Shown: positions 8,384-15,935 of the stretch, piece by piece
How the letters are laid out: each line of letters begins with the position of its first letter
How positions within the stretch are numbered: the stretch's first letter is position 1
DNA from: Planctomycetaceae bacterium
GTDB taxonomy: Bacteria; Planctomycetota; Phycisphaerae; Phycisphaerales; UBA1924
DNA: 64,000 nt
Direction of reading: 5' to 3'
Assembly: GCA_021294835.1 (NCBI GenBank)
Contig: JAJTDF010000004.1
Location: forward strand, 1-64,000
Program-made: the position numbers and the translations under genes
Notes under the pieces: generated by a model
What the model saw: only the letters and a program-made list of their open reading frames with translations
Database searches by the model: none
Told to the model about the DNA's origin: nothing

Positions 8384-9643
8384 ATGGCCGGATCGTCAAG
8401 CCATCTGGTCAGACGGCGGGGGAAGGTCCTTATAACCGGGGCTAGGGTGCACGCCAGACCGACCGTTCGAAACGGGGTCTGGCTGGCGGCTGCGGCGTTG
8501 GCTCTCGTGGGGCTGGCCGGATGCCAGCGGACCGGGGCTGACGCGGCCGGCCTGAAGTCCGGGGCGGGCGGGCAGACGTCGGAAGACGCCGATCGCACGC
8601 TGGCGGAACCCCTGCTCTCGGTGGAGCGATCGGGCTTGGAGGTTCGCAGTTGGCTCACGCCGGCTGATGCAACCAGCACAGTATTGATGGAGATTGCGAA
8701 ACTGGCGACGCGGCCGGACGCGCCGACGGTGGTTCCGAGTGATGGCGTGTCGGTGTGGCAGCGGGCCGGTTTGCGGGTAGCGGTCGTCCAAACAGCCGAA
8801 CTGGCCGAGTTGGAAAGGCGGCTGCGACGGTCGGATATCTCCGGGGCAGGTCCAGCCCGTGTGCTCTCAACAACACCGTCGCTGCAGCGGGTGGATGAGC
8901 TGTGGCTGGATCCAGGGGCGGTGTTCAGACCAGTGTTCACCGGACCACGATCGGGCGGCCCGGTGACGATCGGGCTGCATGATTCACGCTGGCGAGCCGG
9001 CGACGGCTCGCCCCGGCTCATGGCACGGGGGTGGATCGCCCCCGGCGGAGATCGGTCGCCTGACGGGGCATCATGGACCATTCCGGCCGTACTGGATGTG
9101 CAACTGGCCCTCCAGTGGGCTGATGCACCGGCGATCCGGCGAGCCGACGGTGCGTCAACGGATCAGACCGGCCCAACCATGAGCGGTCGGGCACAGAACT
9201 GGCGGGAACATGGGCTGGTGTTCTCTCGGCTGGGACTGGCGACCTCTCTTCCAGCGGGCTGGTCGATGGTCATCTGGCCTGATCTGACCCCGGCTATGCA
9301 GAGTTCCAGTCCTGTGAGCGACGCGTCGGAACCTGCTGCCACCACGGGCCGGGTCATCGCCACCGGAGCAGGCGAGCTGCCGTCGGCCACCGGGAGGGAC
9401 ACCGTCGAGAGCGGGCTGGGGCCTCAAAGCGGGCCTGGTGGCCTGTTTGCCGAGGATGTCATCCCCTTCGGCGAAGCGCTGCTGCGGCAGCGCCGGGCAG
9501 CCGGAGACCGAGCGGTGGTGCTGATCCTCTCTGCGAGAGCGCCCGCGACTTTTCAGTTGTTGCCAGGCGGCGGATCCTCGCAGGCCGCGAGCAGACGGAC
9601 CGAGCGCGGGCGGACCGACCCGCAGCGTGACATCGGCCGATAA
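8384..9643 (+). CDS. Hypothetical lipoprotein
   Basis: 419 aa, family not recognised. A lipoprotein signal is clear: a basic N-terminus, a hydrophobic stretch and the lipobox LAGC with Cys47 (counting from ATG 8384). The mature part has no membrane segment and is rich in Trp, Ser and Ala. The actual start may be one of the in-frame GTG codons at 8423 or 8447, which would place the lipobox at a more usual distance (residue 26-34). It is followed after 58 bp by the HD-GYP gene on the same strand, so cotranscription is possible. Confidence 0.65.
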   Translation: MAGSSSHLVRRRGKVLITGARVHARPTVRNGVWLAAAALALVGLAGCQRTGADAAGLKSGAGGQTSEDADRTLAEPLLSVERSGLEVRSWLTPADATSTVLMEIAKLATRPDAPTVVPSDGVSVWQRAGLRVAVVQTAELAELERRLRRSDISGAGPARVLSTTPSLQRVDELWLDPGAVFRPVFTGPRSGGPVTIGLHDSRWRAGDGSPRLMARGWIAPGGDRSPDGASWTIPAVLDVQLALQWADAPAIRRADGASTDQTGPTMSGRAQNWREHGLVFSRLGLATSLPAGWSMVIWPDLTPAMQSSSPVSDASEPAATTGRVIATGAGELPSATGRDTVESGLGPQSGPGGLFAEDVIPFGEALLRQRRAAGDRAVVLILSARAPATFQLLPGGGSSQAASRRTERGRTDPQRDIGR

Positions 9644-9701
9644 TCGGCGCATGCAGCGAGGGTTGTGGGACCAGCTGCGGTGAAAGGCCGCAAGGCAGAA
9701 A

Positions 9702-11015
9702 GTGACAACACAGAAGGGCCGATGCCCCCGGGTGATGCTGCGTCTGGGAACAACCAGCGCCAAGCCGGGGATGACCCTGGCCCTTCCGGTGTTCCACCCG
9801 ATGTCGCCCGGGCATGTGCTGCTGCGCCCGGGCTTCGTGCTGGATGAGCCGGCGCTGCGGCGCCTGTCTGAACTGCAAGTCAAGCAGTTGTGGATCCGCT
9901 ACCCGGCACTTGATCAGGTGATGAGGTACATCAGTCCGGAGGTGGTCATGCAGCAGCACGAAGTGGCCGTGCTCGTCGGGCGATTGCTGGAACGGGTGCG
10001 GGACGGGCGGTTCGCCGAGTTGGACTTCCGGTCGTATGCCTGTTCAGTACGACAGATGGTCAGCACACTTGCCGAAGCGAAGTCGGCGGCACTGCTGATC
10101 AGCGACGTGGTCAACGGCGAGACACCGCTCGCACTGCACAGCGGCGCAGTATGCTTCCTGAGCCTACTGATGGGCTTGAAACTCGAAGCCTGCTTGATTG
10201 ACCAGCGACCGAAGGTGTCGCCCTCAGCTGCCCGCCAGGTTGAGAATCTGGGCGTGGGTGCGCTGCTGCATGATCTCGGGATGCAGCGGGTGCCATCAGA
10301 TGCCCTGGAGCGGTGGCGAGCGACCATGGACTGGGCGGATCCACGGATCGAGGCCCATGTGGGCGTCGGCTACGAAATGGTCAAAGGACGAATCGAGCCA
10401 ACGGCGGCTACAGCCATTCTCCAGCACCACCAGCGGTGCGACGGAAGCGGCTTTCCTCGCTGCATGGAAACAGAGGATGGAGAGCTTGTGCCGATGCGAG
10501 CCGGGCAGATCCACGTGTTCGCCCGAGTGCTGGCGATCGCCGACACGTTCGACTATTTGCGCAATCCGCCGGAGGGTCTATGGCAGGAGCATCACCGCGT
10601 GCCGGTGGTGCGAGTGCTGCGACGCATGCTGGCAATGGCTCGCTCCAGAATCATCGACCCGGTGGCGTTCAAGGCGCTGCTGTGGGCAGTTCCAGCGTAC
10701 TCGCCCGGCAGCATCGTGCGACTGAACAATGGCCGACGGGGAGTAGTGCTCACCTTTGATCCGTTCCATCCGTGCAAGCCCGTTGTACGCCACGTGCGGC
10801 ATTCAGGAACGAGCAACATGCTCGACGAGGACTGTCTGGGCGAAACCTACGAGCTTCTCAAGCGGGACGATCTGTCGATTGTCGAGGCCGAGGGACATGA
10901 CGTGAGCAAGGATCAGTTCACGCACGCTGATCAGGAAGAGTTCGACATACGGGTGATCCGACCACCCGGACGGATCGCGCCAGTCAGGCGTGGCCCGGCA
11001 TCAGGTGCCGCGTGA
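9702..11015 (+). CDS. HD-GYP domain protein (cyclic-di-GMP phosphodiesterase-like)
   Basis: 437 aa. HD-GYP enzymes hydrolyse cyclic di-GMP and so control motility and biofilm switches. The metal-binding HD pair lies in LLHDLGM (His190-Asp191); His219 follows in EAHVGVGYEM; His242-His243 lie in HHQRCDGSGFP, where GSGFP replaces the canonical GxGYP. The N-terminal ~140 residues are not a receiver or PAS domain that I recognise. GTG 9702 has AAGG about 9 nt upstream; an in-frame ATG at 9735 is the alternative. The usual HDxGK lysine is Met194, so activity may be altered. Confidence 0.8.
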   Translation: MTTQKGRCPRVMLRLGTTSAKPGMTLALPVFHPMSPGHVLLRPGFVLDEPALRRLSELQVKQLWIRYPALDQVMRYISPEVVMQQHEVAVLVGRLLERVRDGRFAELDFRSYACSVRQMVSTLAEAKSAALLISDVVNGETPLALHSGAVCFLSLLMGLKLEACLIDQRPKVSPSAARQVENLGVGALLHDLGMQRVPSDALERWRATMDWADPRIEAHVGVGYEMVKGRIEPTAATAILQHHQRCDGSGFPRCMETEDGELVPMRAGQIHVFARVLAIADTFDYLRNPPEGLWQEHHRVPVVRVLRRMLAMARSRIIDPVAFKALLWAVPAYSPGSIVRLNNGRRGVVLTFDPFHPCKPVVRHVRHSGTSNMLDEDCLGETYELLKRDDLSIVEAEGHDVSKDQFTHADQEEFDIRVIRPPGRIAPVRRGPASGAA

Positions 11016-11041
11016 ACCGCGGGCTGCATCGTTCGGGCGGT

Positions 11042-11968
11042 TCACGCACCGGGGGAGCGCTGCTGAGATCGACTCCGCCCGGGCGGGAGGCCGGTCGCAC
11101 CTTTGGTCGGCCGAAGCACTCGTTGCAGCCAGCGGTCAATCACCGCGTCTATCTCGCCGCCGGGCTGGTAGGCCCAGACATGGCCGCCGGTGGCGGTGAT
11201 GTGCAGCGTGACGGGAACCCTCCGTGCACGAGCCGCAGCGAACAGCCGAAGCGAGTGGTATGGTGGAACGTCATGGTCATCGGCCGCATGCAGCAAAAGC
11301 AGCGGGGTCGCACCGAGAGCTTCGGCGTACTGCACGGGCTCGGGAGGGTCAGACCCGCCGAACAGCCAGCCGACCACCGGCACAAGGTCATTGGCGACAT
11401 CTCGCCATCGGGAGAACGGCGATCCGGCAATGACCCCTGCGACCGGACGGCCCTGGGCGTGAGCGGCGGCCGCACAGGCCATGGCGTATACACCTCCCAT
11501 GGAGTGTCCGTACAGAAGAACGCGATCGGGGTTCACATCCTCACGGGAGCGGAGAACGTTGAGCGCTGCGACGGCGTCGGCAGCGAGAGCCTGATTGGTG
11601 AAAGGGCCGCCGTCGGAGTTCCCGAAACCACGATAATCGAATGCGAATACCCGCCAGCCGGCCTCTCGAAAGATATCAGCCATTTGGCTCTCGGCGGTGT
11701 CGGCTACCCCATGGCAGAACAGCACCGTGACGTCGCGGAACTGATCGGGCAGGGGCGTTCGACCTTCGGCATGACGCGGAGCAAAGAGCCGCCCCTCAAG
11801 CGTGATGCCATCACCGCCCGGAAAGCGGACCACTTGGGTTGAGCAGTCCGCCGGCGGCGGAAGCGGACCGGCAGCGGGAATCAGCGACGGGCCGGCACAG
11901 CCTGCGAACATCGCCGCACATATCCACCACAGGCTGGTGATCAGCACGCACCGCTCCGCATTGCTCAT
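11042..11968 (-). CDS. Alpha/beta hydrolase, lipoprotein type
   Basis: 308 aa. A serine hydrolase anchored as a lipoprotein: the lipobox FAGC ends at Cys24. The fold shows the nucleophile elbow GHSMGG (Ser156), the acid in HAADDHDVP (Asp231 or Asp233) and the catalytic His263 in GGHVW. DYRGFGNSDG (about 111-120) is typical of the BEM46/ABHD13-like branch. The substrate cannot be read from sequence. The gene converges with the HD-GYP gene (26-bp gap) and diverges from the methyltransferase gene with only 40 bp between the starts, so the two divergent promoters must overlap. Confidence 0.8.
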   Translation of the reverse strand: MSNAERCVLITSLWWICAAMFAGCAGPSLIPAAGPLPPPADCSTQVVRFPGGDGITLEGRLFAPRHAEGRTPLPDQFRDVTVLFCHGVADTAESQMADIFREAGWRVFAFDYRGFGNSDGGPFTNQALAADAVAALNVLRSREDVNPDRVLLYGHSMGGVYAMACAAAAHAQGRPVAGVIAGSPFSRWRDVANDLVPVVGWLFGGSDPPEPVQYAEALGATPLLLLHAADDHDVPPYHSLRLFAAARARRVPVTLHITATGGHVWAYQPGGEIDAVIDRWLQRVLRPTKGATGLPPGRSRSQQRSPGA

Positions 11969-12008
11969 ACCCCAGCCTATGGCCGGACGGGGTTACCCTG
12001 CCACCTCA

Positions 12009-12866
12009 ATGACGACTCGGAACATACCTTTCACGCGATCGGACGACCACCCCAACGGCACCTGCGATCCGGCTTATGGCGATCCGATGCAGTATGACGC
12101 GCTGGCAGCGCCGTTCGTTTCCGCCGCGGCCAGAGCTCTGCTGAAAGCGGCGAGACATCTGGGTCATGACCCAGCCCGGAGCTTGTTCTTCGAGCCCGCC
12201 TGCGGCACCGCCCCACTGCTTCGGGCACTGCGACCCCGAGTCGGCGGCGTGGCCGGATACGACCGCAGCGAGGCGATGCTTCGTGCGGCGGTGAGCATCG
12301 AGCCGCTGCTCCGGCGTCGACTGTTCCGGGCGGACCTGTCGCAAGAGCGGCTGGCCCATCCGGCAGCCATCGAGGGCACAGTGCAGGTGGCGTTCTGTCT
12401 GGACAACACCATCCGACACCTGCACACTGCCCGGCAGTTGCGGACACACCTGGGTCACATGGCGAGATTGCTGGCGCCGGAGACCAAGAGCCGCAGAGGC
12501 GGCATCTACGTCGTCGGTATTGGGCTGCTGCGGAGCGATGAGTTTGTCGAAAGCGAGACGATCGAAACCGGCCGGCTGCGATACGCGGATCGCCGGCTCT
12601 TGGTCCGCCAGATCACCACGTTCGTGCCTCACCCACCTTCCCGTCGCTTCCCCGATGGTCGGGAAGTGGCCATGACCACACGGCTCTGCGGAGAGCAGAC
12701 TGCGCTGGGACGCTACACGCTGGCGTGCTGGAGCCCGGAGAGATTCCTGGGATGCGTGAAGGCTGCTGGACTGCACCTACGGATGACCATGGATGATCGG
12801 GGTCGGCCATGCACACTCACGCCGGGCTATTGCTGGCTGATCCTCGGGCGAATCCCTCAACACTGA
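12009..12866 (+). CDS. Class I SAM-dependent methyltransferase
   Basis: 285 aa. It shows the SAM-binding motif I as [15 protein letters not shown] (about residues 60-74), the acidic motif II region GYDRSEAML, and a later acidic motif before '[10 protein letters not shown]'. The N-terminal [12 protein letters not shown] matches methyltransferases in which a Tyr-Asp pair precedes motif I. Start ATG 12009 lies 40 bp from the divergent hydrolase start; no clear SD. The substrate is unknown. The downstream chemoreceptor is separated by 160 bp. This is not CheR, which has a different architecture. Confidence 0.75.
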   Translation: MTTRNIPFTRSDDHPNGTCDPAYGDPMQYDALAAPFVSAAARALLKAARHLGHDPARSLFFEPACGTAPLLRALRPRVGGVAGYDRSEAMLRAAVSIEPLLRRRLFRADLSQERLAHPAAIEGTVQVAFCLDNTIRHLHTARQLRTHLGHMARLLAPETKSRRGGIYVVGIGLLRSDEFVESETIETGRLRYADRRLLVRQITTFVPHPPSRRFPDGREVAMTTRLCGEQTALGRYTLACWSPERFLGCVKAAGLHLRMTMDDRGRPCTLTPGYCWLILGRIPQH

Positions 12867-13026
12867 TCGGTGCAGGACGTCACGACGGCTCCCACCGGAA
12901 GTCATCGCGTATGTGCCTCGCCACATTTGCTTCATTTCTATCACCCAACGACCGACCAATACGCGGCTGACCGTCCCGGCCTGTCACAAGACGGCATATC
13001 GGACCAAGTTGTTCACGGAGTTACCC

Positions 13027-14712
13027 TTGAAGATTCGCACAAAGCTGTTGATTCTGGTCTGCGTTCCGCTCGTGGGCCTCGGGGCGTTCGGGATCGTGTC
13101 ACAACAGACACTCAGCCGAGTGCAAGTCGGCGGCCCGGTGTACGGCAAAGTGGTCAGCAAGAAGGATCTCATCGCAGACATCCTCCCCCCGCCGCTGTAC
13201 ATCATCGAGAGCTATCTGACCGTACTGCGGATGCAGGCTGAACGCAGCGACCCTGCCCGCGTTCAGGCACTTTCGGACAGAATGGTGACCCTGCAGGAGG
13301 AGTATGCCGCCCGTCATGAACACTGGCGGACTGCGTTGGCAGAGGGTGATCCGCTTCGGCCCGCGCTGCTCAACGCGGCGCACGAGCCGGCGGCTCGCTT
13401 CTTCTCCGTCTGGACTCAGCGCGGTGCTTCGGCGGTAAAGAACGGCGAATGGGACACGCTCAATACTCTGCTGGTCGAGCAGTTCAAACCCATCTACGAA
13501 GAGCATCGCAGCGCCGTCGACGAAGCGGTCAAACTGGCCAACACCGCGCTTGCGACCGAAGAGCAGAACGCGGCCGGCTTCATCGGCTCGCAGACGACAC
13601 TGCTGATCACACTGGCCCTTACAGCGGCCGCCACGACGTGCTGCCTGGGTCTGTGGATTGCTCAGGGCATCACGCGTCGGCTTGCCACGATGCGGTCGGC
13701 GATGGCGGGCCTGGCCGAAGGACACGGCGACCTGACCAAGCGGCTGCCGGAAGACGGCTCAGATGAGCTCGCTGACGTTTCGCGGCTGACCAACGGCTTC
13801 CTGGTGAACGTCCATGACATTGTGGTGTCGATCAACGGCACCAGCTCCACACTGCTGCGATCGACCAACACGCTGAGCGACGCGACGAAGCAGATGGTGG
13901 CGATGATCGAGGACAATAACGCGCGGACGGTGCAGGTGTCGGCGGCTGTTGACGAGTTGTCGGCGTCAGTCTCCGAAGTCGCTCAGAGCTCGAGGCACGC
14001 GGCAGACGGCACCAACACCGCGGCCAAACAGGCTCAGGCGGGCGGCGATGTGGTGTCGGTGACCGTGAACGAGATCCGTGCGATCTCGGAGATGGTCAAG
14101 GGCTCTTCCAAGGCGATCATCAAGCTCGGCGGCCTGTCGCAGCGAATCGGCGACCTGGTGACGGTCATTAACGACATCGCCGAGCAGACCAACCTGCTGG
14201 CTCTCAACGCCGCCATCGAGGCGGCCCGCGCAGGGGAGCATGGCCGGGGCTTTGCCGTGGTGGCCGATGAGGTGCGCAAACTCGCCGATCGGACAACCAA
14301 GGCCACCGAGGAAATCGCATCTACCGTTCGGGAAATCAAGCAGGACACGGACCATGCCGTCGGCACGATGGAGCAATGCTCGTCATCGGTGGACACGGGC
14401 GTCCAGATGGCGGAGAAGGCCGGCACGGCGCTGGAAGGGATCATGCAGTCGACCACCACGATGACCGACGTGATCTCGGCGATCGCCAACGCAACCAACG
14501 AGCAGAACAAGGCGATCGGCGACGTGTGCCAGAACATCGCGTCGATGGCCAAACGCGTCGGCGCCGCCACCGAGACAGCATCAAAGGCCACGCATGCGGG
14601 CGACGTGCTCCGTCAGCAGGCCGACGCTCTGGCGGAAGTGGTCGGCCGGTTCCGGATCGATCCGGCGGCCGCACGGAACTCCAGCCACGCCGTCACGACG
14701 GCCGATGCCTGA
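13027..14712 (+). CDS. Methyl-accepting chemotaxis protein
   Basis: 561 aa from TTG 13027, which has GGAG 6 nt upstream; longer readings start at 12913 but put extra residues before the first helix. Order: transmembrane helix 1 (about 5-25), an all-helical periplasmic sensor region (30-185), helix 2 (190-212), a HAMP linker, then the signalling domain. The hairpin tip is unmistakable: [20 protein letters not shown] and [14 protein letters not shown]. It should relay a ligand signal to CheA/CheW. No other che gene is in the window, so it must feed a system encoded elsewhere. The ligand is unknown. Confidence 0.9.
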   Translation: MKIRTKLLILVCVPLVGLGAFGIVSQQTLSRVQVGGPVYGKVVSKKDLIADILPPPLYIIESYLTVLRMQAERSDPARVQALSDRMVTLQEEYAARHEHWRTALAEGDPLRPALLNAAHEPAARFFSVWTQRGASAVKNGEWDTLNTLLVEQFKPIYEEHRSAVDEAVKLANTALATEEQNAAGFIGSQTTLLITLALTAAATTCCLGLWIAQGITRRLATMRSAMAGLAEGHGDLTKRLPEDGSDELADVSRLTNGFLVNVHDIVVSINGTSSTLLRSTNTLSDATKQMVAMIEDNNARTVQVSAAVDELSASVSEVAQSSRHAADGTNTAAKQAQAGGDVVSVTVNEIRAISEMVKGSSKAIIKLGGLSQRIGDLVTVINDIAEQTNLLALNAAIEAARAGEHGRGFAVVADEVRKLADRTTKATEEIASTVREIKQDTDHAVGTMEQCSSSVDTGVQMAEKAGTALEGIMQSTTTMTDVISAIANATNEQNKAIGDVCQNIASMAKRVGAATETASKATHAGDVLRQQADALAEVVGRFRIDPAAARNSSHAVTTADA

Positions 14713-14716
14713 TCGG

Positions 14717-15232
14717 TCAGGTGTCAGGGTGCATGGCGATGTACCAGTCGATGGGATCGATCTCCATCGGAGGATGATTGACCCCCAACTGCCGGAGCAT
14801 GTTCAGGCACTGACTGCGGTGGTGGGTGCCGTGTGCCAGAACGTGAGCGATCGCTGAGGCCTTGCTGAAGCGAACGTGCCTGTCGGGTGCGACCTGGTAA
14901 TCCAGCACGGCGTCCTCGGCACGGTCTTGCAGAACACGGCGGATGGACTGGGCCAGATCAGGCCCGACATGATCCAGCAGGTGCAGGACGCCGTTGGGCG
15001 ACAACGGATAGTCGGGGTTCTCCGGCGAAGGACGGAGGGGACGCTCGGCCAGACGATCCGCCCATCGCTGCATGGAGCCGACGATGTGCAGGGTCGTGTC
15101 GTGCAGCGACCCTTTGCCGATGGCAAACCGCTGGCCGAACTGCTCGGAAGTCAGGGTGCGGCAGCGCAGAAGAATCTGGCGGCTCGCCCAGAAATCGTAC
15201 TTCACCAGAATCTCAACAACTCCAAGAACCAT
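14717..15232 (-). CDS. DinB-like four-helix protein (first of two)
   Basis: 171 aa. It fits the DinB/YfiT-like metalloenzyme superfamily: a four-helix bundle with three metal-binding His, here HIVGSMQRW (about residue 49) and HVLAHGTHHRSQC (about 130-141). Members include thiol-dependent S-transferases and DNA-damage-inducible proteins of unknown role. Its neighbour 27 bp upstream on the same strand is a second member, so they probably form one transcript. It converges on the chemoreceptor gene with 4 bp between the stops. The precise substrate is unknown. Confidence 0.7.
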   Translation of the reverse strand: MVLGVVEILVKYDFWASRQILLRCRTLTSEQFGQRFAIGKGSLHDTTLHIVGSMQRWADRLAERPLRPSPENPDYPLSPNGVLHLLDHVGPDLAQSIRRVLQDRAEDAVLDYQVAPDRHVRFSKASAIAHVLAHGTHHRSQCLNMLRQLGVNHPPMEIDPIDWYIAMHPDT

Positions 15233-15259
15233 GAGCGGAAAGGTGCGGGGGTGCGGACA

Positions 15260-15829
15260 TCAGGCCAGAGCGGGCTTGAATCCCAGAGCACGCCGGGTGT
15301 CGGCGATCTGGCCGGTGTGGAATCCGTTGTGGAACACCATGCGGACAATGAGCATGCGCAGGGGCATCTCAGCAGTGCCCCAGCGAATGGGACGATCCAA
15401 CTCGGTGTCCGGAAGGGCCGCGACGGCGGATGCCAGACGATCGGCGGCGGCATTGAAGATGTCGATGCAACGGTCGAGCTTGGGGAAGCGGTCGTGACGC
15501 TCCTCAGGGCGGGAGCCGTAAGCGACAGCTTCGATGTCGAACACACCACGCTCACGAGAGCCCTTGAAGCCGTCTCCGGCGACAAAGTGTGCCACAGGAA
15601 GGCCGCCGCCGTCGATCATGCCGGCGACCCGATGCATGGTCAGGGCGCAGTGACCGAGGATCCAGGCAAGGTGGTTGGGCAGGTCGGGAGTCTGGCGGAC
15701 GTGGGTGACATCGTTGAAGCCAACCAGATATCGGGCGGTGAGCAGTTTGCAGGCGGACACGGCCTCGGACAGAACCGCGGCCCGGGCGGAATGGGAGGGC
15801 GAAGGAGAGGCAGAGGCGGTGTCACTCAT
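15260..15829 (-). CDS. DinB-like four-helix protein (second of two)
   Basis: 189 aa. The same superfamily as the downstream gene: His near 'LAWILGHCALTMHR' and a C-terminal FHNGFHTGQIADTR, the H-x3-H metal site typical of DinB-like proteins, followed by RRALGFKPALA. ATG 15829 was chosen because the long upstream reading is low-complexity; AAGGAG-type SD is not seen. Together with the 14717-15232 gene it forms a tandem pair, likely an old duplication. Function unknown. Confidence 0.7.
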   Translation of the reverse strand: MSDTASASPSPSHSARAAVLSEAVSACKLLTARYLVGFNDVTHVRQTPDLPNHLAWILGHCALTMHRVAGMIDGGGLPVAHFVAGDGFKGSRERGVFDIEAVAYGSRPEERHDRFPKLDRCIDIFNAAADRLASAVAALPDTELDRPIRWGTAEMPLRMLIVRMVFHNGFHTGQIADTRRALGFKPALA

Positions 15830-15854
15830 GGCTGAGGATAAGCCGGCAACGAAA

Positions 15855-15892
15855 GGGGCCGGATCCGGAGGGTCAACTCCGAAGCCGGCCCC
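15855..15892 (-). terminator. Terminator after the large secreted protein gene
   Basis: GGGGCCGG (15855-15862) pairs with CCGGCCCC (15885-15892), with an inner GGAG/CTCC helix. On the minus strand it is followed by TTTCGTT, 43 nt beyond the stop codon at 15936. Confidence 0.65.
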
Positions 15893-15935
15893 GATAAGCG
15901 ATGGACGCTGAGGCTTCTCGAGATGGAAGCGGAAG

